Assembly (NCBI RefSeq): GCF_029911635.1
Contig: NZ_JARYTI010000002.1
Span: forward strand, 62,001 to 126,000
DNA from: Sphingomonas sp. AR_OL41
GTDB lineage: Bacteria; Pseudomonadota; Alphaproteobacteria; Sphingomonadales; Sphingomonadaceae
DNA length: 64,000 bases
Direction: 5' to 3'
The notes under the pieces are model-generated. The model was not told the origin of the DNA. It saw nothing but the letters and a program-made list of their open reading frames with translations, and searched no databases. A program made the translations under genes and the position numbers. This document shows, one piece after another, positions 46,873-56,758 of the stretch (positions are counted from its first letter, which is position 1; each line of letters begins with the position of its first letter).

Positions 46873-48531
46873 TCACATATTCGGGTAATTGGGGCCCCCG
46901 CCGCCCTCGGGCACGACCCAGTTGATGTTCTGCGTCGGGTCCTTGATGTCGCAGGTCTTGCAGTGGACGCAGTTCTGCGCGTTGATCACGAACTTCGGAT
47001 CGCCCTCTTCCTGACCGACGATCTCGTACACCCCGGCCGGGCAATAACGCTGCGCCGGCTCGTCATACATCGGCAGGTCGTATGTGACCGGAATGTCGGG
47101 GTCCTTGAGCGTCAGATGGACCGGCTGGTCCTCCTCATGGTTGGTGTTCGACACAAACACCGAGGAGAGCCGGTCGAAGGTCAGCACGCCGTCGGGCTTG
47201 GGATAGACGATCGGCGCGACCTGGTCCTTACGCCACAGGCTCTTATGGTCGGGATGCTGCTTCATCGTGAAGGGCATCTTGATCCCGAAATATTCGAGCC
47301 ACATCGTCGCACCCGACAGGATCGTGCCGAGTGAATCGCCGAATTTTTCGACCAGCGGCAAGACGTTGCGAACGATCGACAGTTCCTTGCGCACCCAACT
47401 CTGCTCGAACGCCTGCGGATAGGCGGTCAACTCGTCGCCGCTGCGGCCGGCCTGCACCGCCGCGAACGCCGCCTCGGCAGCCATCATCGCCGACTTCATC
47501 GCGGTATGCGTGCCCTTGATGCGCGGCACGTTGAGGAAGCCGGCGCTGTCGCCGACCAGCGCGCCGCCCGGGAAAACGAGCTTCGGGATCGACTGCAGGC
47601 CGCCATCGCTGATCGCACGGGCACCATAGGAAACGCGCTTGGCGCCCTTGAGGATCTCGGCAATCGCCGGGTGCGTCTTCCAGCGCTGCATTTCCTGGAA
47701 CGGCGAAAGATAGGGATTGGAATAGTTGAGCCAGGTGACGAAGCCGAGCGCAACCTGGCCACTGGCCTGGTGGTAGAGGAACCCGCCGCCATTGGTGCCG
47801 GTCTCGGATAGCGGCCAGCCCTGGGTGTGGATTACCCGACCCGGCGCGTGCAACTCAGGGTCGATGTCCCACAATTCCTTGATGCCGAGGCCGTAAACCT
47901 GCGGCTGGCTGTCCTTTGCCAGATCGAAGATGCGGATCGTTTCCTTGGTCAAATGTCCGCGGCAACCCTCCGCAAAGAAGGTATATTTGGCGTGCAGCTC
48001 GAGCCCCGGCTGATAGTCGGGCTTGTGCGTGCCGTCGCGTGCGACGCCCATGTCGCCGGTCGCAACACCCTTTACCGAGCCATCGTCGTTGAACAGGATT
48101 TCGGCTGCGGCAAAACCGGGGAATATCTCGACGCCGAACTCTTCCGCCTGCCCCGCCAGCCAGCGGCACAGATTGCCCAGGCTGCCGGTATAGGTGCCCT
48201 TGTTGTGCATGAACGGCGGCGTGATGAAATGCGGCAGGCCAAAGCGCTTGCGCTTGGTCAGCACCCAATGCTGGTTGTCGTTCACCGGAACCTCGGCGAG
48301 CGGGCACCCTATGTTTTTCCAGTCGGGAATCAGCTCGTCGAGTGCCTTGGGGTCGATCACCGCCCCCGACAGGATGTGCGCCCCGATCTCGGAGCCCTTT
48401 TCGAGCAGACACACCGACAGTTCGGCACCGGCGTCATTCGCCAGTTGTTTCAATCGGATCGCTGCCGACAGTCCGGCCGGGCCGCCGCCGACCACGACGA
48501 CGTCATAGGGCATGGACTCGCGTTCGCTCAT
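46873..48531 (-). CDS. Electron transfer flavoprotein-ubiquinone oxidoreductase
   Basis: 552 residues from ATG 48531 (MSERESMPYD); ATG 48513 also possible. FAD loop VVVVGGGPAGLSAAI at ~11-25, a middle membrane-associated ubiquinone region (EGCRGHLTKE, GLGIKELWDI), and a C-terminal 4Fe-4S site in INAQNCVHCKTCDIKDP. It passes electrons from ETF (fatty acid and amino acid oxidation) to the quinone pool. The full-length size and cluster match mitochondrial-type ETF-QO. It is divergent from the UDG-like gene. Confidence 0.96.
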   Translation of the reverse strand: MSERESMPYDVVVVGGGPAGLSAAIRLKQLANDAGAELSVCLLEKGSEIGAHILSGAVIDPKALDELIPDWKNIGCPLAEVPVNDNQHWVLTKRKRFGLPHFITPPFMHNKGTYTGSLGNLCRWLAGQAEEFGVEIFPGFAAAEILFNDDGSVKGVATGDMGVARDGTHKPDYQPGLELHAKYTFFAEGCRGHLTKETIRIFDLAKDSQPQVYGLGIKELWDIDPELHAPGRVIHTQGWPLSETGTNGGGFLYHQASGQVALGFVTWLNYSNPYLSPFQEMQRWKTHPAIAEILKGAKRVSYGARAISDGGLQSIPKLVFPGGALVGDSAGFLNVPRIKGTHTAMKSAMMAAEAAFAAVQAGRSGDELTAYPQAFEQSWVRKELSIVRNVLPLVEKFGDSLGTILSGATMWLEYFGIKMPFTMKQHPDHKSLWRKDQVAPIVYPKPDGVLTFDRLSSVFVSNTNHEEDQPVHLTLKDPDIPVTYDLPMYDEPAQRYCPAGVYEIVGQEEGDPKFVINAQNCVHCKTCDIKDPTQNINWVVPEGGGGPNYPNM

Positions 48532-48609
48532 GTTCGTCTCCCAACGGGACAAATGCGATCCTGTCGTCGCGTCCCTGCCACGGCTTGTCCAACTGCGCGT
48601 GCCAGCGAA

Positions 48610-48625
48610 TTGACGGCCGCGTCAA
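48610..48625. promoter_or_regulatory. Inverted repeat TTGACG-N4-CGTCAA between divergent genes
   Basis: TTGACG (48610-48615), GCCG, CGTCAA (48620-48625). It lies 79 bases upstream of the ETF-QO start and 23 bases upstream of the UDG-like ATG. Each arm also resembles a -35 box (TTGACG), so it may be an operator, a pair of -35 elements facing apart, or both. No convincing -10 box accompanies the plus-strand arm. Confidence 0.35.
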
Positions 48626-48647
48626 CATACTAGTCTATGCACAGCAT

Positions 48648-49394
48648 ATGGGGGCTGACCAAAATCTCGACTGGCATGCGGTGGCCGCGAGCGCGATCGA
48701 TTGGTGGATCGACGCCGGGGTCGATGCGTCGGTCGATGAAACACCGCGCGACTGGCTCGCCGCGATCGTCACTCCGCCACCGGCCACGCGGCGATCCACG
48801 GCCGTCGCCGAAGCAGCACCCGAGCCCGCGCTCCCGGCCACGCTCGATGCCTTTCTTGCATGGCGTCAGGGCGAAGCCGCCCCTGAAGGAACCTGGCCCG
48901 GTGCCTATCTGACGTCACAGGGGCCAACCGACGCGCCGCTGCTCGTCCTGCTCGATGTCCCCGAGCGTGAGGATGGGGAGAGCGGCCAGTTGCTGAGCGG
49001 TGCGGCCGGTCGGCTGTTCGACCGCATGCTTGCCGCGATCGGGCACAGCCGTGCGTCGATCCATCTGGTCGCGCTGTGCGGCAAGCGCCCGCTTGCCGGC
49101 CGCATCGCCCCCGAGATCGAGGAACGGCTGATCGAAATCGCCCGCCATCACATCGCCCTCGTCGCGCCGAAACGGGTGCTGCTGCTCGGCAATGCGCCCA
49201 GCCGTGCGCTGCTCGCGGCGGATGTCGCGCGGGCCAGAGGAAGTTTACGTGGCGTTAACCTTATAAAGGGAACAGAGAAAGTGACGGTCGAGGCGATTGC
49301 GAGCTTCCATCCTCGCTTCCTGCTCGAACGCCCGGCCCAAAAGGCCGAAGCCTGGCGTGACCTGCAATTGTTGATCGAGGGCCTCGATACATGA
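48648..49394 (+). CDS. Uracil-DNA glycosylase-like protein lacking Fe-S cysteines
   Basis: 248 residues. The C-terminal half resembles family 4/5 uracil-DNA glycosylases: LLSGAAGRLFDRMLAAIGHSR, VALCGKRPLAGRIAPEIEERLIEIARHHIALVAPKRVLLLGNAPSRALL and SFHPRFLLERPAQKAEAWRDLQLL. But the first active-site motif GEGPG is replaced by LDVPERED, and the only Cys is C144, so the usual 4Fe-4S cluster cannot form. The N-terminal ~90 residues are unrelated. It may be inactive or have a new role. ATGA overlap couples it to the transglycosylase. Confidence 0.8.
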   Translation: MGADQNLDWHAVAASAIDWWIDAGVDASVDETPRDWLAAIVTPPPATRRSTAVAEAAPEPALPATLDAFLAWRQGEAAPEGTWPGAYLTSQGPTDAPLLVLLDVPEREDGESGQLLSGAAGRLFDRMLAAIGHSRASIHLVALCGKRPLAGRIAPEIEERLIEIARHHIALVAPKRVLLLGNAPSRALLAADVARARGSLRGVNLIKGTEKVTVEAIASFHPRFLLERPAQKAEAWRDLQLLIEGLDT

Positions 49395-51154
49395 CAGCAA
49401 AATTCCTGCTCGCCGCGTCGGTCGCTCTGATGCCGCTCGCCGCGCATGCCGCGCCCGCCGACTATGCGACCGCTGCTGTATCCCCATCGGTCCCGACCCA
49501 ATTGGATGCCGAGCAGCGCGCCGGTTATCGCGCGGTGTTCCAGAGCATCCGCGATCAGCGCTGGCAGGATGCGCGGCTGCAACTGGAGGCGATGAAGCCG
49601 GGCCCGCTGCACGCAATGGCGCGCGCCGAACTGCTTACCGCCAAAGGCTCACCCAAGGCCGATCTCGATCCGCTGCTGAAGCTGTTGAACGAAGCGCCCG
49701 AACTGCCCCAGGCGCAACAGGTCGCGACGCTGGCCGCGTCGCGCGGCGCGGTCGGCCTGCCGCCCCTCCCCGAGGCGCATGCCCTGACCTGGATCAATGG
49801 TGCGCCGACGCGCGGCCGGGCGCGCACCATCAAGAGCGATCTGGTCGGCGCCGAACTGGTGCTGCGCATGCAGCCCTTCATCAAGGCCGACGACGGTGCA
49901 TCGGCACAGGCGTTACTGGAAAGCACACCCAACCTTTCCCCCGAGGCATTGACCGAATGGCAGCAAAAGGTCGCCTGGATGTATTATCTGTCGGGCGACG
50001 ACATTAACGCCCGGGCGATGGCGACCAAGGCCGCGCAGGGCGCCGGTGACTGGGCGGTACAGGGAAATTGGGTCGCGGCACTTGCGGCATGGCGCCAGCA
50101 TGATTGCGCCGCCGCCGGCACGAGCTTCGATACCGTGACGGCGCGCGCCAGCGACGTCGAACTTCGCGCGGCCGGGCTCTACTGGGCGGCACGCGCCGAC
50201 ATGGCATGCGGCCGACCCGACCGCGTCGAGCCGCGGATGAAGAGCGCCGCGCAATATCGCGAGACCTTTTACGGGCTGCTCGCCCGCCAGGCGCTGGGCA
50301 TCAAGGATCAACCGCTCCGCGCCGCCGACACCTTCATCGCCAGCGACTGGCAATCGCTTGCCCGCCGCCCCAATATCCGCGTTGCCGCGGCGCTGGTCGA
50401 GATCGGCGAGACGGGCCTGGCCGATCAGGTGATCCGCCAGCAGGCCAGGATCGGCGACCCGTCCGAATATCCCTCGCTGGTGCGCTTTACCGCGGCACTG
50501 AGCCTGCCGAGCACGCAGGTCTGGCTGTCGCACAACGGCCCGGTCGGCGCGACGCCGCCGGTCGAGGCGCGCTTCCCCGCGCCCAACTGGACGCCTGATG
50601 GCGGCTGGCGGGTCGATCGCGCGCTCGTGTTCGCGCACACGCTGCAGGAATCGCGCTTCCGCACCGATGTCGTCAGCTCGGCCGGTGCCTATGGACTGAT
50701 GCAGGTCCGGCCCGGCGCCGCGTCGGATATCGCCCGCAAGCAGGGGCGCGCGTTCGACCGCTCGGCACTCAGCCGTCCCGGCACCAATTTCGAGGTCGGG
50801 CAGAGCTATCTCGAGCAGTTGCGCGACCAGCCCTGCACCGGTGGCCTGCTGCCCAAGGTGATCGCCGCGTACAATGCCGGCCCGGTGCCGGTCGAACAGT
50901 GGAACGCGCAGGCGCGCGACGGCGGCGATCCGCTGCTCTACATCGAATCGATCCCCTATTGGGAGACGCGTGGCTACGTCACCACGGTGCTACGCAACTA
51001 CTGGATGTATGAAGGACAAAGCGGTCGCAACGCCTCGCCGAGCCGCGTGGCGCTGTCGCAAGGGCTATGGCCGCGATTCCCCGGCATGCCGGGCGCGACC
51101 TCGGTGCGCCTGAGTTCGAACCAAAATCCCGCTTCGGTTGCCAGTGCCAATTGA
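49391..51154 (+). CDS. Soluble lytic murein transglycosylase
   Basis: 587 residues with a signal peptide ([24 protein letters not shown]). A long alpha-superhelical U-domain of TPR-like helices (residues ~40-390) precedes the SLT catalytic domain: catalytic Glu420 in LQESRF, then [17 protein letters not shown] and [15 protein letters not shown]. It cleaves peptidoglycan between MurNAc and GlcNAc, forming anhydro ends. It is coupled to the UDG-like gene before and overlaps moaB after. Confidence 0.92.
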   Translation: MTAKFLLAASVALMPLAAHAAPADYATAAVSPSVPTQLDAEQRAGYRAVFQSIRDQRWQDARLQLEAMKPGPLHAMARAELLTAKGSPKADLDPLLKLLNEAPELPQAQQVATLAASRGAVGLPPLPEAHALTWINGAPTRGRARTIKSDLVGAELVLRMQPFIKADDGASAQALLESTPNLSPEALTEWQQKVAWMYYLSGDDINARAMATKAAQGAGDWAVQGNWVAALAAWRQHDCAAAGTSFDTVTARASDVELRAAGLYWAARADMACGRPDRVEPRMKSAAQYRETFYGLLARQALGIKDQPLRAADTFIASDWQSLARRPNIRVAAALVEIGETGLADQVIRQQARIGDPSEYPSLVRFTAALSLPSTQVWLSHNGPVGATPPVEARFPAPNWTPDGGWRVDRALVFAHTLQESRFRTDVVSSAGAYGLMQVRPGAASDIARKQGRAFDRSALSRPGTNFEVGQSYLEQLRDQPCTGGLLPKVIAAYNAGPVPVEQWNAQARDGGDPLLYIESIPYWETRGYVTTVLRNYWMYEGQSGRNASPSRVALSQGLWPRFPGMPGATSVRLSSNQNPASVASAN

Positions 51155-51671
51155 CGAGGCCGCGGCGTTCGTCCCGGTTCGCATCGCTGTCCTGACCGTT
51201 TCCGACACGCGCACGCTCGCCGACGATCGTTCGGGTGATACGCTGGTCGCGCGGATCGCGGAGGCGGGGCACATCCTTGCCGATCGCAAACTGGTCACCG
51301 ACAATGCCGACACGATCGTCGCCGCGCTGCACGCATGGATCGACGATGCGCAGGTCGATTGCGTCATCACGACCGGCGGCACCGGCCTTACCGGGCGCGA
51401 CGTCACGCCCGAGGCGATCGAGCGGGTGCAGGAAAAGGCCATTCCCGGCTTTGGAGAGCTGTTCCGCTGGCTCAGTTACAGCAGCATCGGCACGTCCACG
51501 GTCCAGTCGCGTGCCTGTGCCTGCGTCACGCGCGGCACCTATATCTTCGCGCTGCCCGGTTCGACCGGCGCGGTGAAGGACGGCTGGGATGGCATTTTGC
51601 GCGACCAGCTCGACAGCCGCCACCGGCCCTGCAATTTCGTCGAGCTGATGCCGCGCCTGCGCGAACGCTGA
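51138..51671 (+). CDS. moaB: Molybdenum cofactor biosynthesis protein MoaB
   Basis: 177 residues from TTG 51138 (GTG 51144 also possible); both overlap the transglycosylase end. Motifs [42 protein letters not shown] and [18 protein letters not shown] are those of the MogA/MoaB fold. It adenylates molybdopterin in cofactor assembly. No other moa or mog genes occur in the window. Confidence 0.92.
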   Translation: MPVPIDEAAAFVPVRIAVLTVSDTRTLADDRSGDTLVARIAEAGHILADRKLVTDNADTIVAALHAWIDDAQVDCVITTGGTGLTGRDVTPEAIERVQEKAIPGFGELFRWLSYSSIGTSTVQSRACACVTRGTYIFALPGSTGAVKDGWDGILRDQLDSRHRPCNFVELMPRLRER

Positions 51672-51686
51672 CCGCGTCCGGCCGGT

Positions 51687-52178
51687 CTATTTCTTCGCCG
51701 CGTCGCGCTTCGCCGTGATGAACTTGGAGAGTTCGGCGTCCATCGACTCATACCAGCTGATATAGTCCGCAAAATTCGCCTGGGTGAGTTTGCCGATCGT
51801 CGTAATGTCGAGATATTCCCGCAGCTTCCCCTTGCTGTCCACGCCGATGCGCAAAAAGCGCTTCGTCGCGTTCCACTCATTGGTCAGCGCCGGTGTCCAT
51901 AGCGGATCTTCCTTGTAGAAGCTCGCGAACGAAATCGAGGTGCAGTGCTTGTCCTTGCAGTCGTAGAACTCGACCGAGAACTCCTCGCCATTGGCGGCGC
52001 TGAGGATGTAAGGATCTCCGTCATCGCCCTGCTTGATGACTGCCTTGTAGCCAGCTTCCTGCAACGCCGCCGCAACGCCCGCCGCCGTGCTCAGGTCGAG
52101 CAGCTTTTCTTCCGCCGCCGAGGCCGGCGAGGCAGCAGCCAGCATCATGCCGACAAAAGCATAGCATATCGTCTTCAT
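51687..52178 (-). CDS. Exported YbjN-like protein
   Basis: 163 residues with a signal peptide (MKTICYAFVGMMLAAASPASA, cleavage near 21). The mature part (GVAAALQEAGYKAVIKQGDDGDPYILSAANGEEFSVEFYDC ... WTPALTNEWNATKRFLRIGV) fits the YbjN/type III chaperone-like domain. Two cysteines (DCKDKHC) could form a disulfide. Function unknown. It is convergent with moaB, and a 14-bp palindrome lies 15 bases upstream of its start. Confidence 0.8.
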   Translation of the reverse strand: MKTICYAFVGMMLAAASPASAAEEKLLDLSTAAGVAAALQEAGYKAVIKQGDDGDPYILSAANGEEFSVEFYDCKDKHCTSISFASFYKEDPLWTPALTNEWNATKRFLRIGVDSKGKLREYLDITTIGKLTQANFADYISWYESMDAELSKFITAKRDAAKK

Positions 52179-52192
52179 CGTTCGCCCCCGAT

Positions 52193-52206
52193 AGATCGCG
52201 CGATCT
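52193..52206. promoter_or_regulatory. 14-bp palindrome upstream of the ybjN-like gene
   Basis: AGATCGCGCGATCT is a perfect palindrome 15 bases before the start codon, where it could overlap a promoter or ribosome site. GATCGCGCGATC-like sequences arise easily in this genome's composition, so this may be chance. Confidence 0.25.
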
Positions 52207-52246
52207 TATCCCGCACCCGTGTGCCGTCAACACGTCGGCCAGCGAT

Positions 52247-52594
52247 TTAGTCTTTCATTGGCTCGACTTGCATTGCCGCCAGTTCATGGCCGGCCGGATC
52301 GCGAAAGTGGAAGCGGCGGCCGCCGGGAAACGCAAAGATCGGGTGCGTGACGATGCCGCCTGCCGCCGTCACCCGCGCCAGCGTCGCCTCGAGATCCGCC
52401 ACATCGATGACAGGCAGCAGCAGTGCGGTCGATTGTGATGCGTCGCCATTCAGCCCGAGATCGCTGTCACCGCTCATTGTCGACGCGTAATCCGGCCCGA
52501 AGTCGGTGAAGGCCCAATCGAAGGCGCCGCTGTAAAACGCCTTGACGCCGGCGACGTCGCTGACGGGCAATTCGAGATAGCTGATTCTGGCCAT
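52247..52594 (-). CDS. VOC-family (glyoxalase-like) protein
   Basis: 115 residues. MARISYLELPVSDVAGVKAFYSGAFDWAF and the C-terminal GRRFHFRDPAGHELAAMQ are standard for the vicinal-oxygen-chelate fold; the latter holds a candidate metal Glu. Such small proteins are dimeric enzymes or binding proteins; the substrate is not predictable. It lies 68 bases upstream of the ybjN-like gene on the same strand and is divergent from the radical SAM gene. Confidence 0.87.
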   Translation of the reverse strand: MARISYLELPVSDVAGVKAFYSGAFDWAFTDFGPDYASTMSGDSDLGLNGDASQSTALLLPVIDVADLEATLARVTAAGGIVTHPIFAFPGGRRFHFRDPAGHELAAMQVEPMKD

Positions 52595-52646
52595 TGTTCG
52601 CGCTCCTGTTCTTGCTATGTTCTATTGGTTCCCGTATGACAATGCA

Positions 52647-53720
52647 ATGGCCAAGACTCGCGCCGTCCGCGGTGCAACGATCAATCTTGAGAGCAGCAGG
52701 TTTACTCTGCCGGCGCGCGAGGCGGACGGGGATTGGCTGGACGCGCGCGAAACGCTCGACGAAACACCCTCAGCCTTGCGCACCACGGTTACGGTCGAAC
52801 ATCCTCGCACGATCATCACGCGCAATGCCTCGCCCGACATTCCGTTCGATCGCTCGATCAACCCCTATCGTGGCTGCGAGCATGGTTGCATCTACTGCTT
52901 CGCACGCCCGTCGCACGCCTATCTCGATCTCTCGCCCGGGCTGGATTTCGAGAGCAAGCTGTTCGCCAAGCCCGATGCCCCTGCCCTGTTGCGCGCCGAA
53001 CTTGGCAAGAAGGGTTACGAAGCGGCGCCGATCGCCTTCGGCACCAATACCGATCCCTATCAGCCGATCGAGGAGCAGTGGCGCATCACGCGCGGCTGCA
53101 TCGAAGTGCTAGCGGCGTGCGATCATCCGCTGACCATCACCACCAAGTCCGATCGCGTGACGCGCGACATCGACCTGCTCGCGCCGATGGCTGCCAAGGG
53201 GCTGGTGCTCGTCATTCTGTCGATCACCTCGCTGCAGTCCAAAGTCGCGATGACAGTCGAACCGCGCGCGCCGACGCCACAGCGTCGCCTCGCTGCGGTG
53301 CGCAAGCTGGCCGATGCCGGTATCCCGACCTATGTCTCTATATCGCCTGTCATACCGGCGATCACCGACATAGAAATCGAGCAATTGCTCGCAGCCGCTG
53401 CCGACGCCGGTGCGCGGTCCGCCTTCTTCCTCCCCGTACGCCTGCCATGGGAGGTGGCGCCCCTGTTCCGCGCCTGGCTCGACACGCATTTCCCCGATCG
53501 TGCAAGCAAGGTGATGGCGACGATCAATTCACTGCGCGGCGGTCGCGACAACGATCCGGAGTTCTTTTCGCGGATGCGCGGCAGCGGGCCCTGGGCAGAT
53601 CTGCTGCGCACGCGCTTCCGCATCGCCTGTCGCAAGCACGGGCTCAACCGCCAACGGATCGAACTGCGCACCGACCTGTTCCGTGCGCCCCAGGGAGCCC
53701 AGGGGGACCTGTTCGATTAG
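52647..53720 (+). CDS. PA0069-family radical SAM protein
   Basis: 357 residues from ATG 52647 (MAKTRAVRG); an upstream in-frame start at 52617 is possible. The cluster motif CEHGCIYC (C77, C81, C84) follows NPYRG, then [21 protein letters not shown], typical of SplB-related PA0069/Rv2578c proteins. The reaction is unknown. Its stop overlaps the rutA stop by four bases on the opposite strand. Confidence 0.9.
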   Translation: MAKTRAVRGATINLESSRFTLPAREADGDWLDARETLDETPSALRTTVTVEHPRTIITRNASPDIPFDRSINPYRGCEHGCIYCFARPSHAYLDLSPGLDFESKLFAKPDAPALLRAELGKKGYEAAPIAFGTNTDPYQPIEEQWRITRGCIEVLAACDHPLTITTKSDRVTRDIDLLAPMAAKGLVLVILSITSLQSKVAMTVEPRAPTPQRRLAAVRKLADAGIPTYVSISPVIPAITDIEIEQLLAAAADAGARSAFFLPVRLPWEVAPLFRAWLDTHFPDRASKVMATINSLRGGRDNDPEFFSRMRGSGPWADLLRTRFRIACRKHGLNRQRIELRTDLFRAPQGAQGDLFD

Positions 53721-54790
53721 GCCGATTTCACCCCCACCCGACACTTCATCAGCGGCTGGATTCGCGTCCCGAAATTCTCCACGCCTTCGATGAAGTCATC
53801 GAAGGTCAGCAGCACACCGCCGGTATTCGGCACCTCGGCCATCTCGTCGAGCATCCGTGCGATGCTTTCATAGCTGCCGACCAGCGTGCCCATATTGATG
53901 TTCACCGCACCCTCGGGCGCGGCGAGCTGGCGGACATTGGTCGTGGCATTATGCTTGTCGGCCGCGCCCTGGTCGGCGAGCCAGGCGATCGCGTCGATAT
54001 CGACGCCGTCATTGTAGGATTTCCACTTGGCCATCGCCGCCTCGTCGGTCTCGTCGGCGATGATCATCACCAGCACGAACACCGACACGTCGCGCCCGGT
54101 CTTGGCGGTGGCGGCGGCAAGGCGCTCATTGTTGAAGGCAAAGGCCTTGGGCGTGTTGACGCCCTTGCCGAGGCAGAAGGCGTAGTCCGCCCACTTCGCC
54201 GAAAAGGCGAGCCCGTCGTCCGACGAGCCCGCGCAGATAATCTTCATGTCGCCGGTCGGGGTCGGGCGGACGCGGCAATCGTCCATCTGATAATATGTGC
54301 CCTTGAAGTCGCTGTCGCCCTTCTCCCACAATTCGCGCAGAATATGGGCATATTCGTCGAGCATCTGATAGCGGTTACGGAAATGCTCGTCGCCCGGCCA
54401 CATCCCCATCTGGCTATATTCGGGGCGCTGCCAGCCGGTGATCAGGTTGAGCCCGAAGCGGCCATGGCTGATCGAATCGATCGTGTTGCACATCCGCGCG
54501 GCGAAGGCCGGCGGGATGACCAGCGTCGGGCAGGTCGCGTAGATCTTGATCCTCTCGGTCACCGCGGCGAGGCCGGCCATCAGCGTGAAGCTCTCCAGGC
54601 CATATTCCCAGAACTCGGTCTTGCCGCCGAAACCGCGCAGCTTGATCATCGACAGCAGGAAATCGAGCCCGTGCTTCTCGGCGCTCAGCGCGATCTGCTT
54701 GTTCATGTCGAACGTCGGCTTGTACTGCGGCGCATTCTCCGAGATCAGCCAGCCATTATTGTTGATGGGCACGAAAACGCCGACTTGCAT
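53717..54790 (-). CDS. rutA: Pyrimidine monooxygenase RutA
   Basis: 357 residues, bacterial luciferase-like fold. [16 protein letters not shown] at the N-terminus, [57 protein letters not shown] and [22 protein letters not shown] closely match E. coli RutA. It opens uracil to a ureidoacrylate peracid using FMN and oxygen. It is last in the operon here (rutB-C-D-A), unlike E. coli, where it is first. A flavin reductase (RutF) must come from elsewhere. Confidence 0.96.
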   Translation of the reverse strand: MQVGVFVPINNNGWLISENAPQYKPTFDMNKQIALSAEKHGLDFLLSMIKLRGFGGKTEFWEYGLESFTLMAGLAAVTERIKIYATCPTLVIPPAFAARMCNTIDSISHGRFGLNLITGWQRPEYSQMGMWPGDEHFRNRYQMLDEYAHILRELWEKGDSDFKGTYYQMDDCRVRPTPTGDMKIICAGSSDDGLAFSAKWADYAFCLGKGVNTPKAFAFNNERLAAATAKTGRDVSVFVLVMIIADETDEAAMAKWKSYNDGVDIDAIAWLADQGAADKHNATTNVRQLAAPEGAVNINMGTLVGSYESIARMLDEMAEVPNTGGVLLTFDDFIEGVENFGTRIQPLMKCRVGVKSA

Positions 54791-54793
54791 GGC

Positions 54794-55579
54794 CTAGCTC
54801 CTGAGAAAATCGAGGACGAGTTTGTTGAACCGCGCCGGGTCGGTGACATTGCAGGCATGGCCACCCCACGCCATCGTCGCCAGCGCGGCGCCGGGAATGC
54901 CTTCGGCGAGGCGTTGCGAGCAGGTTACCGGCACCAGCATGTCGTCGGCCGCGCCGATCACCAGCGTCGGCACGGCGACGCTCGCCAGCCGCGCGTCGAC
55001 GTCGAAGGCGCGCAGCGCGGCGATGCGCTTCTCATAGGCTTCGGCGCCGGCGAAATGGGCGAGATGGACTTCTTCCTCCTCGTCGAGCCGGTCGGCATTG
55101 GCCGAGATCCAGGCCGCGGGATAAAGGAAGATCGGCTGGGCGTGGAGATAGGCGCGCGGCCCGCTGTCGCGCAGCAGCGCCAGCCGCGTGTCGAAACAGC
55201 GCGCGAAATGCGGGTCGCCGCGCGACCAGGCGTTGACCAGCACCATGCGCGCAATCCGCTCGGGTGCCTTCAGCGCCAGCGCAAGCGCCGCCACGCCGCC
55301 CGCGGCATGGCCGACGATATGCGCGCGTTCGACCGCGAGCGCGTCGATCAGCGCGAGCAAATCCTCGCCCATCTGCGCGACAGTGACATGATCGGGCAGC
55401 GCGCGGTCGCTTCGCCCCGTGCCGCGATGATCGTAGAGGACGACGCGGTGATAGCGTGCGAGCGCGTCGAGATTGGGCGACCAGTAATTGCCCGAGCCGC
55501 CAAGGCCAGCCGACAGGATCAGCGGGGTGCCGTCGGCGCGGCCATGTTCTTCGTAATAGAGTCCGGCCGCCTCGGGCAT
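54794..55579 (-). CDS. rutD: RutD, alpha/beta-hydrolase-fold aminohydrolase
   Basis: 261 residues from ATG 55579. LYYEEHGRADGTPLILSAGLGGSGNYW and IVGHAAGGVAALALAL: the usual nucleophile Ser of GxSxG is absent (GHAAG), as in known RutD, which hydrolyses aminoacrylate by another route. HACNVTDPARFN holds the C-terminal His. The ATG lies in a TGATG overlap with the rutC stop; its stop is three bases before rutA. Confidence 0.94.
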   Translation of the reverse strand: MPEAAGLYYEEHGRADGTPLILSAGLGGSGNYWSPNLDALARYHRVVLYDHRGTGRSDRALPDHVTVAQMGEDLLALIDALAVERAHIVGHAAGGVAALALALKAPERIARMVLVNAWSRGDPHFARCFDTRLALLRDSGPRAYLHAQPIFLYPAAWISANADRLDEEEEVHLAHFAGAEAYEKRIAALRAFDVDARLASVAVPTLVIGAADDMLVPVTCSQRLAEGIPGAALATMAWGGHACNVTDPARFNKLVLDFLRS

Positions 55580-55962
55580 CAGGCGAGATGCGCCACGGAG
55601 GCGATCTCGACCAGGCAGTCGGGCTTCACCAAGTCGCAGCGGATGCAATAGCGCGCCGGCTTGGCGCCGGGGAAATATTCGGCATAGACGCCGTTGAAGG
55701 CGGCATAGTCGGCCAGGTCCTTGAGGAAGATGTGGTTCATCGCCACGTCGGCCATGGTCGCGCCAGCGGCTTCCAGCGTGGTCTTGATCACCTCCAGCAC
55801 GTGCCGCGTCTGCGCCGCAGCGTCGCCGATGTGCAACACCGTCCCGCCCTCGCCCAGCGCCAGCACGCCCGAGACATAAACGGTGTTTCCGGCCTTGGCG
55901 CCGGCCGAATAGGGCGCGATCGGGGTCGGGAATTGCGGCGGGTTGATCGCTTCGAACGGCAT
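55579..55962 (-). CDS. rutC: RutC, RidA-family aminoacrylate deaminase
   Basis: 127 residues from ATG 55962, preceded by AAGGAG six bases upstream. [33 protein letters not shown] and [29 protein letters not shown] match RutC/RidA with the conserved Arg and Glu of the trimer active site. It acts on the aminoacrylate released by RutB. It lies four bases after the rutB stop. Confidence 0.95.
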   Translation of the reverse strand: MPFEAINPPQFPTPIAPYSAGAKAGNTVYVSGVLALGEGGTVLHIGDAAAQTRHVLEVIKTTLEAAGATMADVAMNHIFLKDLADYAAFNGVYAEYFPGAKPARYCIRCDLVKPDCLVEIASVAHLA

Positions 55963-55966
55963 CTGC

Positions 55967-56695
55967 TTACTCCTTGGAGGACTGGCCAAAGCTGCCGCAG
56001 AAATCCGCGACGGTCGACACCCAGCCGAAGAATTTCTCGACGTTATAGATCGTTGCCTGCTGCATCAGTTCGGAGCCCAGATGATGCGTGGCGTCCTCGA
56101 GCATCACCCCGAAATATTCGAGGTGGAAGCCATCGCGCAGCGTGCTCTCGACGCAGACATTGGTCGCGATGCCGACGAACACGATGTTGCGGATGCCGCG
56201 CGCGCGCAGCGTCGAGTCGAGCTGCGAGTTGAAAAAGGCCGAATAACGCGTCTTGTGCAGGCTGATGTCGCCGGGCTGCGGCTTCAGCGCGTCGACCAGT
56301 TCATAATCCCAGCCGCCACGTGCGAGCAGCTGGCCCGACAGTTCGGGCCGTGCGCGCATCGTCTTGAGCGCATTCGATTTGTGCCAGTTGGGCGAACCCG
56401 GCCCGCCGGCCTCGACATAATCGGGGTCCCAGCCATTTTGCAGGTAGATCACCTGCACGCCGGCGCTACGCGCCGTTGCCAGCACGGTGCCGATCTTGCC
56501 AATGACACCGGCCGCGCCGGCAATGTCGAACCCGGCCAGATCGACATAACCGCCCTCGGACGCATAGGCGTTCTGCATGTCGATCACGACGACCGCGGTC
56601 TGTGCGGGATCGAGCCGCAACGCCTCCGGGCGCGCCGGGAGCGTGATGGCATTCACGCCATCGGCAGTGGTGATGATCGGATCGGCCTCGGCCAT
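55967..56695 (-). CDS. rutB: Ureidoacrylate amidohydrolase RutB
   Basis: 242 residues from ATG 56695. Isochorismatase-like cysteine hydrolase with triad Asp39 ([10 protein letters not shown]), Lys148 ([12 protein letters not shown]) and Cys181 ([11 protein letters not shown]). [26 protein letters not shown] is a RutB-specific stretch. It cuts the peracid from RutA into carbamate and aminoacrylate. It is the first rut gene here, 63 bases after the acyl-CoA ligase, with a small hairpin between. Confidence 0.95.
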   Translation of the reverse strand: MAEADPIITTADGVNAITLPARPEALRLDPAQTAVVVIDMQNAYASEGGYVDLAGFDIAGAAGVIGKIGTVLATARSAGVQVIYLQNGWDPDYVEAGGPGSPNWHKSNALKTMRARPELSGQLLARGGWDYELVDALKPQPGDISLHKTRYSAFFNSQLDSTLRARGIRNIVFVGIATNVCVESTLRDGFHLEYFGVMLEDATHHLGSELMQQATIYNVEKFFGWVSTVADFCGSFGQSSKE

Positions 56696-56739
56696 GCGCC
56701 CTCGCAACGAACAATCGGCAAATGTGGCGCAGTTACAGG

Positions 56740-56758
56740 GCTTCGCGCAAGCGAAAGC
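56740..56758 (-). promoter_or_regulatory. Small hairpin between the acyl-CoA ligase and rutB
   Basis: GCTTCGC (56740-56746) and GCGAAAGC (56751-56758) pair with one bulged A around loop GCAA, directly after the ligase stop on the minus strand. No T run follows. It could lower read-through into rutB or mark a separate rut promoter in the 63-base gap. Confidence 0.3.

Noticed and set aside
52733..55651. 972-codon open frame on the plus strand across the radical SAM gene and rutA/rutD
   Set aside because: It would overlap several intact, well-supported genes in other frames and its translation is low-complexity Arg/Ala/His-rich, typical of shadow frames.
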